Of a stretch of 64,000 bases of DNA, positions 48,401 to 63,234 are shown one piece after another. The first letter of the stretch is position 1. The number at the start of each line of letters is the position of its first letter. Location of the stretch: the NCBI RefSeq assembly GCF_949987535.1, contig NC_080075.1, forward strand, positions 56,289,636 to 56,353,635, read 5' to 3'. The position numbers and the translations under genes are program-made. The notes beneath the pieces are model-generated. The model ran no database searches. It was not told the DNA's origin and was given only the letters and a program-made list of their open reading frames with translations. Origin of the DNA: Balaenoptera acutorostrata. Lineage: Eukaryota > Chordata > Mammalia > Artiodactyla > Balaenopteridae.

Positions 48401-50090
48401 ATTTTGTTTGCATTTACATGCTTAACTTTTTTTTCATATATGGTGGGAAAATAAATTATAACCCAGACCTGGTCTTGGTGACTTATTGAACTAAAGTGTT
48501 TGGCCTATAAAGTATAAGAAAACAACACTACAGTTGACACAGAGGAGTTTGGTAATGGCCTTTTCTTTTTAAGGAAAGCAGATATTTGAGACAGACTGTC
48601 AACATAGAATGAGCTACAGAGGTCTCCTGAAGGGAGATAGTTTACTTAGTATATGTCGGAAGTGAGCAGTGTATTTAGTTTACATGGCATTTGAGTCTGT
48701 GATTAAGGAAGGAGGTGGGAGAGGTACATCTTGTCCATTTGTTGATATAGGAAATCCAGAGCCTGCTGCCATTGCCATAAGCCATATATGGATCACCCCT
48801 GGCATTAGAAAGACTGGCCTCTGGGATTGAGAGAGATGGAAATTAGGAAATGGGTAGTAGAATGAAAGCTGGAAGATGTATAGATTTCCATTCATGCCAC
48901 AATTTTCTTCAACCCCTTACCCATCCCCCCTTCACAGTTAACAGCATCTTCTTTTGCATGTAAGATATGTTCCTTTAATAATTTGACATGACTCATCATA
49001 GTCATAGGGAATTGGGAGACAGTGAAGCATGACACTGCCTAAAAAAGTCATCAGGATCTTCTTTTGGAAGGATTTTAGCTTTTCTGAGGCAGAGTTGTGG
49101 AGTCTTTTGGTTGACATAGTGACTCATGCTTTGACTTTTTTTTTTTTTTTTGAGGTTTTGTGTATCCTATCTAATTTAGGACTAGTATAGTTAAAAGCAC
49201 ATGATTTGGCCCTACTATTGCATTTATTATTATTCAATATTATTGCATGATACTCAAACTTATTAACTATAAATTAATGTAAAGCTTGATTGATAAGAGT
49301 CAACATAGTGAAGGGTTGTAAGTGACATTTATTAGTTACTTAGTGATAAGCAGTTTGAGCTTGCAAGTGAGTCACCAGCTTAGCAGTTGATCAGTATATT
49401 TTTGGCTGATTCTTATGTTTACTTAGTTATCTCATTTACCCAAAACTCCTACTATTCTTCGAAGTATTTTTATTTTTCCTTTCAACATAATTTTCATAAA
49501 CCGCAGAAGGGGCCACAAGAAGTTAGACTACACTCCCAACTCCCAACAGGTTTAAATTCAGATAGTTCCATGGTTTAAATCATGATGCTGCCATCATTGT
49601 CATTGTCATATTCTACTTGCTATTTTAAGCGACACTTAGTAACATAATGTGGATGTCTCTGGCTCAGAATTCAGATGTTGGTGTGACCAAAATGCAAAAA
49701 CTTTGAGGAAAGATACAGATGTGCAGAAGCCTCTATAATGTCTTCAATGTGTAACAAGAAATACTTTAAGGATGTTCATTTCTATTCAAGCCACATCTAA
49801 TTTCTAGGATTCAATGATTTCCTTCTCTTCCAGGTCCTAGGTTTATATTGAATTAAAATTCACTGGTTATATAAGAAGAGCCCTGATACCTGTTTTCTTT
49901 CTTTTCTCCACTCCTTTGTTAGGGGAGCCCTACCTCTTAAGCCTTTTGGGAGATTCTATTTCTGGTTCTAAATATGAAATGCTACTTTTAGGTGGTTTAG
50001 ACTTTGGTGGGAAGAGTTATAATTAAAATTTCTATGAAGAAATTGGTCTTTTTTCTATTTTAATAAAATTTTGTTGGGTGCAGAAAGACT
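45492..50090. other. Intron, about 4.6 kb with few recognisable repeats
   Basis: The most repeat-poor part of the window. No SINE, no clear L1, no ORF with a recognisable product. A candidate place for unique or regulatory intronic sequence, but no specific site is evident. Confidence 0.5.
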
Positions 50091-51554
50091 GGAAGGATGT
50101 TAAGGACCTCTGCTCAAATTTTTCAATTTGGGACTCGACATTTTTCTCATTCATGGTTTTTGGCAGGCAGGTATGAGAAGTGGATAGAGAAAACTGATCT
50201 GAGACTCTCTCAGGAACATGTTGGACTTTTGAAGTATCTTAGATTTTTCAGGTTTGATTTCTTCCACTCTTTCATTTTCCTACTGCTTTTTTTTTTTCTT
50301 TTCTGTCTTCCTTCTGACTACCTTTCCTTAGTGAGAAGTGACAGGTTTTTGTTAAGTGGAAAAATGTAAACTGTATCTGTTCTGTTGAATTTAATATCTT
50401 GAGGGGGAGTTTGTCTCCAAAATCTGGTGTATGCACAGCATCCTTTTTTTGTTACTACATAGAAGTGAAATATTTCATTTACTCTTCGGTCGAGCTCATC
50501 TGGACTCCTTCTCAGTTTCGTATACTGATATTTCTCCCACTGCTTTTGAATGATCTTACTTTAACTTATGCTAGTCATCCTTTCTATGCATCCTTCTTTG
50601 CTCTTAGACAGCACCCAAATATTTTCTTCATTCCCTTTATCTTCTCTTCTCTTTATCTTCCTGTATCTTCTTTTCCTTGATAATTTCTCCATCCACTTCT
50701 GGGACTTCATCTTTTGCATCTCTGGGTTCTAAATCTACATCCTTAGTTTCAGGTTCTCTCCAGAGATCTGGACTCAAATTTCAGTGGCTTGCTGCCAGTC
50801 TCCTGAGTATCCCACTGTTTCAACCAAACTTAACTCCTTGCTTTGGCTCCCAATCCCAGTTTTCTTCATGTGATTTTGTTCTTTTTTAAGCCCCTCCTTC
50901 ACTGATGGGCTAGCAATTCCTTGGGCCCAAAATTGGTAAATTTTATTTCTTTTTCTGCTATATACTCCATTCAAACTGTCAGCAAGTCCTGTCAATTCTC
51001 CCTCTGGAATGTTTCTCCTATTTCTTTCTTTCATTGTCTCCTGTTTGCTAGTCTTCTCCCTTTGAGGGTTAAGGCTTAAGCCTTTCATGAGCTGGCCTCA
51101 AGCTACTTTTGCAATATAATCTCTTATACTTCCTTTCAACCCAAGACATGATATTCATCATTCAAACATTTGTAATCCAAGTCTACATAGTTATCTTTTT
51201 GGTATGCCATTGATGCCATTCATTAAGGAATCATAGAATTTAATCTTATAATCAACAGTTGATTCATTATAAGAATTAGCACAGTTATAATTTATAAGTC
51301 TATATTTTATTAAATGTAAGCTAAAATATATCCATTTTCAATATTTTATTTTGCAAGGTAGTCTCATTTAAGTCCTCCCCTGATCTGCTCCTTTATTTAC
51401 AATGATATTTTGGTTCTTGTTTTCAGTGGATTCCACTTAAGTGCCCTTTCTCCTCTTACCAAGTATCCTCAGTTATCAATAATTGTTATATGCCAGGTAA
51501 ATTGGAATATTTGTTCTTTGAACATGTGTGGTTTTCTTTTTTCTACCTCTTTTG
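50091..51554. other. Intron, unassigned
   Basis: Short open frames at 50097-50369, 50399-50680 and 50774-51088 (-) show no family pattern. Parts near 50700-51160 may be diverged L2 ('gtggcttgctgccagtctcc'). Confidence 0.4.
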
Positions 51555-51785
51555 TAGTTGAAAGAACAGGCTGTGGAGCCAGATTCAAATTACAGCTTGA
51601 TTTCTTACTGCCACAATGACAAGTTATTTAATCTCTCTGTCTCTTCATCTCCAAAGTGGAGATAATAATAGTTATCTACCATAGGATTTTGGTTAAGATT
51701 AAATGGGGTAATACATTTTAAAATACTTAGAATAATGCTTGGCACATAGTATGCAATTAATAAGTATTAGCTGCTACTATTTTTA
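51555..51785 (+). mobile_element. MIR SINE
   Basis: 'gctgtggagccagattcaaa', 'gacaagttatttaatctctc', 'aatgcttggcacatagtatg' in MIR order; nearly full length. Confidence 0.85.
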
Positions 51786-52095
51786 TTATAACTACTAAAA
51801 AAATGGAATACCCTTTCCGCATCCTCTGCCTATTACAATCTTACCTATACTTCAGGGCCTGTCTGAGGTGCCACATCCTCCATGAAACTCTTCTAGGTGC
51901 CTGCGGTTGGAATTAATCTTGTCTTCCTTTGTATCCTCATAAAACTTTCTATGTACTTCTACTATGACACTTAAAATATAGTGTTCTTTGTACTGTTCCT
52001 ACTGTGTAACTGTTATCTGGAAAATTCCTTGTGTCTAGGGAGGCATTGTTGTCCATGCTTTTAGAAGAGTACCTTGTTCAGTGTTTTGCCTGTGC
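51785..52095 (+). mobile_element. L2 LINE 3' end
   Basis: 'atacttcagggcctgtctga', 'cacatcctccatgaaactct', 'atgtacttctactatgacac', 'gtaccttgttcagtgttttg' follow L2 sense order. Directly follows a MIR. Confidence 0.7.
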
Positions 52096-52679
52096 TGGTA
52101 CTCAAAAGTGTGAAATGATTTAAAACTGGTTAACCCCTCCCTCTACCTGCACATATGTATGTGGAGAGTCCGTATATATATTTATGTGCATACGTAATTC
52201 TTTTGGGCATCACGTACTCCTGTAAGGGCTGTAGAGGATACAAAAAATAAAAGGTGTGTTTTCCAGGTTAGAACCAAATGTTATCAGTACATTAAAAAAA
52301 TGTTTTTAAAATATACTTTACAAGCAAAAGAAAATGTATAATTTAAACAATTATATATTGTGTCCTCACCATTCAGCTTTTAAGACATACAACATTATCG
52401 GTACTTTTGAAGCCCCCCTGTCTGTCCCTCCTTCAACACATCTCCTGTCTCCCCTGCCAGAAATAGTCACTCTACTGAACTCTGTGTTAATAATTCCCTT
52501 CCTATTTTTCATGATGGCTCCTTTATAGAAATAGAATCCTACTGCATGTATTCTTCTGTGAGTAGTTTTTTCTTTCTTACTCAAGATTATTTCATTTTGA
52601 TATATATACATATATAACTGTGAGTCATTACTTTTTAGTGTTGCATTCCATAATTATACAGTATTTTTCTATTTTAGAG

Positions 52680-54105
52680 TTGATGGACATTTGGGTTCTT
52701 ATTAGTTTTGTTTGTTGTTTTTGGAAGCCTCAATTCACTTATTTTGTTTAAATACCACCTTTATTGAGATACAATTCACATACCATGCACTTTATCCATT
52801 TGAAATGTACAATTCAGTGATTTTTAGTATATTTACAGATATGTGCAGTGATTGCCACCATCAATTTTAAAACATTTCATCATCTCAAAAAGAACCTGTT
52901 CCTTTAGCTATCACTCCCCATCCCCTTCCTCCCAGCTCTAAGCAACCATTAATCTACTTTTTGTCCCTATAGATATCTCTGTTTTGAACATTTCATATTA
53001 ATGAAATCATAGCATATATGGTCTTTTGTAACTGTCTTCTTTCACTTAGTGTAATGTTTTCAAGGTTCATCCATGTTGTAGCATGTATCAGAATGTTATT
53101 TTTTATGGCTGAATAATATTCCATCATATGGATATACCACAGTTTGTTTATCCATTTATCAGTTGATGGACTTTTGGGTTATTTATACTCTGGCTATTAT
53201 GAGTAATGCTGCTGTAAACATTCATGTACAAGTTTTTGTGTGGACATGTAGGGAATTGCTGTGGTGACTCTTATGTCTAATTGGCTGAGGCACTGCAGAC
53301 TGTTTTCCAAAGTGTTGGTACTGTTTTACATTCCTAACAGCAGTGTATGAGGGTTCTGACTTCACATCCTCACCACACTTATTATTTGACTTTTTGATTT
53401 ATAGACATTCTAGTGGGTATGACGTGATATCCTTGTGGATTCAGTTTGAATTTCTTTGATGACTAATGGCATCCAGCATCTTTTCATATATATAGTGGCC
53501 ATTTGTATAAATTCCTTGCATACATACCTATTCAGATCCCTTGCTAATTTTTTTTTTAGATTATTTGTCTTTTTATTACTGAGTTTTAAGAGTTCTTTAT
53601 AAATTTTGGATACAAGTCCCTTATCAGATGGATGATTTGCAAATACTTTCTTCCATACTGTGGATTGTCTTTTTTACTTTCTTGATGATCACATTTAAAG
53701 CACAAAAGTTTTAAATCTTGCTGAAATCCAGTTTATCTTTTTTTTTTCCTTTGGTTGCTCATGTTTTGAGGTCATCATATGTAAGAATCCTTTTCCAGAT
53801 CCAAGGTGATGAAGATTTACTCATATGTTTTCTTCTAAGAGTTTTATAGTTTAGCTCTTACATTCAGGTCTTTCATCCATTTTGAGTTAATTTTTGTATA
53901 TGCTGTAAGGTAAGTGTCCATTTTCAGTTTTTTGCATGTGGCTATCCAGCTGTGCCTGTGACATTCATTAAAAAGACTATTTTTCCCCATTGGATGATCT
54001 TGGCACCCTTAACGAAATCAGTTGACCAAAGAAGTGTAAGTTTATATGTGGATTCTATTTCATTGATCTATTTGTCTATCCTAGTGCCACTTATCACACT
54101 ATCTT
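52680..54105 (-). mobile_element. LINE-1 3' part, antisense, left of the ATP5MC2 retrocopy
   Basis: 'ccacctttattgagatacaa', 'tttatggctgaataatattc', 'tccatcatatggatatacca', 'acatcctcaccacacttatt' are antisense L1. It runs straight up to the retrocopy TSD at 54106 and continues after 54801. Confidence 0.88.
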
Positions 54106-54120
54106 GATTATCATTGCTTT

Positions 54121-56800
<2,680 letters not shown>

Positions 56801-56804
56801 TGCT

Positions 56805-57775
56805 TTAACTTTTTTTTTACTGTAGTAAAGTATACATGTTATTTATCATTTTAATTATTCATAAGTGTGCCATTCAGTAGTATTAAATATATTTGCAGTG
56901 TTGTGTAACAATTGCTACCATCCGTCTGTATGCAAAACTTTTTCATCATATCTAACCCAAACTTTTACCCATTAAATAATAATTTGCCCTACCACCTTTC
57001 TGCCCACCCCTAGTAACCTCTTTCTCCTTTTGTCTCTATGAATTTGCCTATTCTAAGTACCTTAAATAAGTGGACTCACATAATACTTGTCCTTCTCTGT
57101 CTGGCTTCTTTCTTGAGCATAATATTTTCAAGGTCCATCCATGTTGTATCATATATCATTCCTACCAGCAATGCACAAGGGTTCCAGTTTCTCCACATTC
57201 TTGTTAACACTTATTATTTTCCCTGTTTTTTTTTATGATTGCAATCCTAGTAGCTGTGATGCGGTATCTCATTGTGATTTTGATTTGCATTTCCATAATG
57301 ACTAATGATGTTGAGCATCTATTCATGTGCTTATTGGCTGTTTGTATGTCTTCTTTGGAGAAATGTCTGTTCAGGCCCTTTATTCATTTTTTTTTTTTTA
57401 TAGTCCTTCAATCAGTTCTTTTATTTATTTGTTTATTTATGGCTGTGTTGGGTCTTCGTTTCTGTGCGAGGGCTTTCTCTAGTTGCGGCAAGCGGGGGCC
57501 ACTCTTCATCGCGATGCGCGGGCCTTACACTATCGCGGCCTCTCTTGTTGCGGAGAACAGGCTCCAGACGCGCAGGCTCGGTAATTGTGGCTCACGGGCC
57601 CAGTTGCTCTGCGGTATGTGGGATCTTCCCAGACCAGGGCTCAAACCCGTGTCCCCTGCATTAGCAGGCAGATTCTCAACCACTGCGCCACCAGAGAAGC
57701 CCCCCTTTATTCATTTTAATAGGCTTGTCCGTCTTTTGTTATTGAGTTGTAAGAGTTAGTTATATATCCTGGAAC
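56805..57775 (-). mobile_element. Second LINE-1 3' part, antisense, holding SINE P
   Basis: A new L1 tail starts near 56815 ('gtaaagtatacatgttattt'), repeats the 3' region ('cattcctaccagcaatgcac'), and after SINE P stops near 57775 ('ttgttattgagttgtaagag'). A segment is deleted near 57150, where the 'ttatggctgaatagtattcc' part should be. Confidence 0.82.
57391..57702 (-). mobile_element. CHR-type SINE, antisense, with extra 3' tail (P)
   Basis: TSD 'ccctttattcatttt' at 57376-57390 and 57703-57717, in an L1. Between the T-run and the (TTTA)n tail lies about 20 bp of unrelated sequence, 'atagtccttcaatcagttct' (from about 57400). Confidence 0.93.
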
Positions 57776-58775
57776 TGGTGCTCTCTTCCACTGCTTCTCA
57801 AGCTCTTTGCAGCTTTTTGGCTGCAACCTGGTGGTGAATGTGGAGATCTTGAAGCTGTCATCAAAGATGCCAAAAGCAGGGCTTCCCTGGTGGCGCAGTG
57901 GTTGGGAGTCTGCCTGCTAATGCAGGGGACACGGGTTCGAGCCCTGGTCTGGGAGGATCCCACGTGCCGCGGAGCAGCTGGGCCCGTGAGCCACAATTGC
58001 TGAGCCTGCGCGTCTGGAGCCTGTGCCCCGTGACGGGAGGGGCCGCGATAGAGAGAGGCCCGCGCACCGCGATGAGGAGCGGTCCCCGCACCGCGATGAA
58101 GAGTGGCCCCCGCTTGCCGCAACTGGAGAAAGCCCTCGCACGAACCGAAGACCCAACACAGCCAAAAATAAATAAATAAATAAATAAATAAATAAGAAAA
58201 TCCTTTAAAAAAAAAAAAAAAAAAAAGATGCCAAAAGCAAACTGCTCTTTGGCAGTGTGAACAGTTGTGAATCTACTTTCTCACAAGGTATCCTGGGCTG
58301 CCAGGGGTATCTCTTCAAGATGCTCTTCAATCAAACCAGATTCATAACTTGAACAGATATACTTCTGCAGGCATGGGCCTGACTGAACCCAGCAATAGCA
58401 CAGAAGTACCACTGGGGCCACAGAACCTGCTGCTCCTGATTCTGCACTGCCCACTGCTGACTGCTTTTGGGCCCTCCTTGACTGACATCTGGAAATGCTT
58501 TCCTTTGATTAGTAATTTCCTGGGATGTAATTTTCCATTCTTTTACTTTTGTCTTTTCTGTGTCTCATGTTTTAGATACATCTTTTTTAAGCACAAGAGC
58601 AACTTTATAAGATTGTTGCAGGGATTAAATGATTAAGTGTTTTGAAGAGTACTCCACTACTGTGTAGCAAAGGCAAATTCCATCCTCTCTGAAGGGAAAC
58701 CATGTTAAACTCAGACATCAAAGATTTTTCTGGAGTTAAAATTCCAGAGAAAATTAATACATGCTTAAAAAAAAA
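57776..58775 (+). other. Unrecognised moderately GC-rich insert, possible decayed retrocopy
   Basis: Begins where the L1 breaks off and, without SINE Q, is about 650 bp. It has transcript-like composition ('tcaagctctttgcagctttt', 'agtaccactggggccacaga') and ends near an A-run at 58767-58775. I could not match its frames on either strand to a known protein, and no TSD was found. Confidence 0.3.
57879..58223 (+). mobile_element. CHR-type SINE, sense, 24-bp-duplication subgroup (Q)
   Basis: Starts 'gggcttccctggtggcgcag'; perfect 16-bp TSD 'aaagatgccaaaagca' at 57863-57878 and 58224-58239. 24-bp tandem repeat at 58065-58112. The tail is (AAAT)n, then 'taagaaaatccttt' (58193-58206), then A about 20. 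The near-perfect TSD and high CpG content mark it as young. Confidence 0.96.
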
Positions 58776-61059
58776 TCACATAATATATGTGCCTGAGTTA
58801 GCAGAAGTAACAAATTTACTTTTGAACCAACAAACATGCAGTTGTTGGGATTATCACATAAAGAATATAGTATAGACATGTTGAATGTATTTAAGGAAAT
58901 AAAAGAGAGTAGAATGGAAGGGAGGGAGAGCACAGTGAAAATCAAACTTAATCAAAGATAACCTTGTAAACTCAAATGGCCACCTGGGCCCTTGGAAGCA
59001 CAACAGGCCAGATGAACTTTTTGTTTCTTTTTTGCTTTGGTTAAGGTGTTCCTTTCCATGTGCCTGTGGAAGTCAAGGTGTAATTTGAAAGAGATGTGAG
59101 GTGAGGTGAGGTGGTAGTGAGGGCAAAGGGGTACCCTTGTTGTACTGTTGAGCACCCTTGAGTATGGTAGTTCGGTAAGGACTATAAAGTTGTTCCCTTT
59201 GTCTTTCCAGGAATAACTGATACTTTACTTATCTGTATTTGAGAAAACTAAATATTTTGTTTCCTTTTTCAGTGCCCTCCTAGGATCCATCCATTCCTTA
59301 CCTCTTTTTTCCGCCTTGTTCATTTTCAGGAGCTCACATTGAGAAAGTCATAGAGAAAGCCCAACTCTGTCATCTCTGAGCAAAATGATATTGAAATAAA
59401 TTTTTTTAGTTGTACAAACAAAACATGCTTTGGCAGTTTGTAAATTGGCTCATTAATGTGAACAAAATAATCAAATCAGATATTTGTGTTTAAAGTGATT
59501 TATTTGCTTGAATACAACTATGTTCTTCATATAGAAAAATTTGGGGTCATTATTCTGTGATCTGTCCTTTTCCAAACTGTTCCTTTATAGTGTGTCAAAA
59601 ACATACAGAAGATGATTCTTAAGAAAGCCCCGGGCATGTTGTAAAAATGCAAAGTGGAAAATTACTACCTACCTCATCCTTAGCTGTGGTTTTCCAAACA
59701 AAATATTACCTGTATTCAGGTAATGAGAGGCATGACCTGGGGCTTTGAGGCTTCTGCCAGTACCTCAGTTCTTTCTTCCCTCTTCCACTCTGCTCACAAA
59801 CACCTGGATTGACTAGTGCTGCCAGCCTTGTTTGGAAATTACTACATAATACTGTTCTGTTATTCATTCTGCTCAAAATAATCTCATGTAGCAGGGCTCA
59901 AGTAAGTTAGGAGGTGTTGTGGATAATTACTTAAATATTCAGTAGATTCTTTGAAGGGTCAGTATTGCATAGAAGAGTAAGGTTAACTTTGATATTTTAT
60001 TAGTTTTATATACTTGGGTGATTTATTTAGGCTTTCAGTTTTCCTACCTGTAAAGATGTTCATGATAATAATACTTAACTCATAGGGTTGTTGTGGGGGC
60101 TAAATATATTATTGTATTTTAATGAATCTAAGATGTTAGCAGTTTTAAGACACTGATTTTTTATGTACCTTTAAGAAAAAAAATGACTATTAAATTATGA
60201 CATTTTGCTTTATCATCACATAGAAAGAGCTTTTCGAATTACCTAGACTTACATTTTTTACCATATTTTACTCTTGTATGTACATAAAAAGTAAAATATC
60301 AAATTGATCAGGTTATTCCTGAAACTATATTCAAAGGCTTAATTGAGAGTTAACTTTTATGTAATGTCATCAGGAAATTTCTGACAAATTAATGCTCAGT
60401 GAATTCACTAGACCTACTCAAAGCTTGTCACACCAGCCTCTCCTTTCACTGAAACAGCTTTCACCTATTCTGAGGGATTTAGCACTTTTACTGCTTTTAG
60501 TTGCCCTGCTGTAACCTACTTATTTTGTAGACTTGTTTGTGATCACAATATGTTAAAATGAAAACTCTCACTAATGTAAAAGTTGAGTCCTACATTGAAA
60601 TTAAACATATTACAAAGCATTGTGACACTCGCAAAAATAGGAATAGAGATCACTAAATGCAATAGAAAATGCCAAAACAGGGCTATTTAAAAGATAAAAT
60701 AAGCATAGCAAAACAATGGGAAGAATATATGTTTTAATAATGTTTGAATTTATTTTTTTAAATTTAAGTAATAATGCTGACGAGTGTGTAGCGAGATAGA
60801 TATCCTCATATACTGTGTATGAATTAATATAACTCTTCTGGAAAGCTGTTGTTTTGTGGAAGTTTGTATTTTTTTATTGCTGTGGTATACTGTGACTCAA
60901 TATCAGTATATATATGTTTTTTAGCTATTGAGTTTTGTACATTTTCAATTTAATAATTAGTAAATATTTACTAACATTTAAGTTCCATGGGCACAGGGAA
61001 GTTTGGCCATTTACTCTTATTTCCTCCAGATATGGGGCAGCATGTAGCACATGGTACTT
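58776..61059. other. Intron, mostly unassigned
   Basis: AT-rich, with a small 'gaggtgaggtgaggtg' repeat near 59098-59113 and the MIR bit at 60000-60115. No gene seen. Confidence 0.5.
60000..60115 (+). mobile_element. MIR SINE 3' fragment
   Basis: 'cagttttcctacctgtaaag', 'ctcatagggttgttgtgggg' are MIR 3' landmarks. Confidence 0.65.
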
Positions 61060-61073
61060 ACTCATGTATTCTT

Positions 61074-61416
61074 TTTTTTTTTTTTTTTTTTTAAAGGATT
61101 TTCTTATTTATTTATTTATTTATTTATTTTTGGCTGTGTTGGGTCTTCGGTTCGTGCGAGGGCTTTCTCCAGTTGCGGCAAGCGGGGGCCACTCTTCATC
61201 GCGGTGCGGGGACCGCCCTTCATCGCGGTGCGCGGGCCTTTCTCTATCGCGGCCCCTCCCGTCGCGGGGCACAGGCTCCAGACGCGCAGGCTCAGCAATT
61301 GTGGCTCACGGGCCCAGCTGCTCCGTGGCATGTGGGATCTTCCCAGACCAGGGCTCGAACCCGTGTCCCCTGCATTAGCAGGCAGATTCTCAACCACTGC
61401 GCCACCAGGGAAGCCC
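61074..61416 (-). mobile_element. CHR-type SINE, antisense, 24-bp-duplication subgroup (S)
   Basis: TSD 'actcatgtattctt' at 61060-61073 and 61417-61430. 24-bp repeat at 61192-61239. After the T-run comes 'aaaggattttctta' (61093-61106), the exact reverse complement of the tail in copy Q, then (TTTA)n. Confidence 0.96.
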
Positions 61417-61599
61417 ACTCATGTATTCTTGACCAAATGAATGGATTCTGTCTAACCAGAACTTAATGGGTTCTAGTATATCTTATCTTGCATTTACATT
61501 AACAAAATGCCTTACCCTACAGAACGATTTTAAAATCCCTTACAGCATATATATGGTGAAAGTTCTTAGTTTTTTTTTAATTAAGGCTTTATCTTTTTT

Positions 61600-63234
61600 T
61601 TTTTTAATAGCAGTTTTAGGTTCACACCAAAATTGGGAGGAAGGTACAGAGATTTCCCTTCTTCTCCCTGCCCCACACACCACACACTCTTCCCCAGTTA
61701 TTAACATCCCCCACAAGGGTGGTATATTTGTTACAATTAGTGAACCTAAACTGATACGTCGTAATCACCTAAAGTCCAAAATTTACATTATGGTTCATTC
61801 TTGGTGTTGTATAGTCTGTGGGTTTGGACAAATATATAATGACACTTATCCACCATTGTGGTATCATACAAAGTAGTTTCACTGCCTTAAAAATCCTCTG
61901 TGCTCCACCTGTTTATCTCTCCCCCCACCTCCAAACCCATAGCAACCACTGATCTTTCTACCGTCTCCATAATTTTGCCTTTTTCAGAATGTCATTTAAT
62001 TGTAATCACATAGTATGTAGGCTTTTCAGATTGGCTCCTTTCACTTCGTAGTACGCATTGAAGTTTCCCCATGTCTTTTTATGGCTTGATAGTGCATTTC
62101 TTTTTAGCACTGAATAGTATTCCATTGTCTGGATGTAGCACAGTTTATCTACTCACCTGTTGAAGGATATCTTGGTTGCTTCCAAGTTTTTGGCAGTTGT
62201 GAATAAAGCTGCTATATATAAACATCTGTGTGTAGGTTTTTGTGTGATTGTAAGTTTCAACTCCTTTGGGTAAATACCAAGAAGCACGACTGCTGTACTG
62301 TATGGTAATAGTATATTTAGTTTTGTAAGAAACCATCAAACTGTCTTCCAGAATGCTGTACCATTTTGCATTCCCACCAGCAATGAATGAGAGTTTCTAT
62401 TTCTCTGTATCCTTGTCAGCATTTGTTGTGGTTGGTGTTTTAGATTTGGGCCATTCTAATAGTTTTGTAGTGATATCTCATTATTCTAATTTGCATATCC
62501 CTGATGACATATCATGTGTAGCATCTTTTCATAAGCCTAGTTGCCATCTGTGTATCTTCTTTGGTGCAGTGTCTTGGGCTCATTTTTAAATAGAGTTGTT
62601 TGTTTTCTTATTATTGAGTTTTAAGAGTTCTTTGCATTTTTTGGATAAAAGTTCTTTATCAGATAGTTTTTGCAAATATTTTCTCTCAGTCTGGACCTTG
62701 TCTTCTCATTCTCTTGACGTCAGTTTTCGCAGAGCAGAAGTTTTTAATTTTAATGAAGTCCAGCTTATCAATTGTTTTTTTCATGGATCGTGCCTTTGGT
62801 GTTGTATCCAAATACTGTAAGTCATTTCCACACCCAAGGTCATCTTTCCTATGTTATCTTGTAGGAGTTTTATAATTTTATATTTTATATTTAGGTCTGT
62901 GATATACTTTGAGTTAATTTTTGTGAGGGTGTAGGGTCTGTGTCTAGGTTCACTTTTTTACATGTGGAAGTCCAGTTTTTCTAGCACCGTTTGTTGAAAA
63001 GACTATCTTTGCTCCATTGTATTGCCTCTGTTCCTTGTCAAAGGTCAGTTGTCTATATTATGTGGTTCTATATCTGAGCTCTCTATTGTGTTCCATTGAT
63101 CTATTTGTCTATTCTTCACTAATACCCACTGTCTTAATAGTAAGTCTTGAAGTCATGTTATGTCAGCCTTCCAACTTTGTTCTTTTCTTTCAGTGTTATG
63201 TGGGCTGTTCTGGGTCTTTGCCTCTCTATAAGCA
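61600..63234 (-). mobile_element. LINE-1 3' half, antisense
   Basis: 'agcagttttaggttcacacc' (tail side), 'cactgaatagtattccattg', 'cattcccaccagcaatgaat', 'caccgtttgttgaaaagact', 'gggctgttctgggtctttgc'. 5'-truncated at about 63234, next to a DNA-transposon repeat. Confidence 0.88.

Noticed and set aside
50097..50369. 90-codon open frame starting MLRTSAQIFQFGTRHFSHSW
   Set aside because: Ends in a low-complexity Phe/Leu run; no domain, start context or neighbouring exon supports it.
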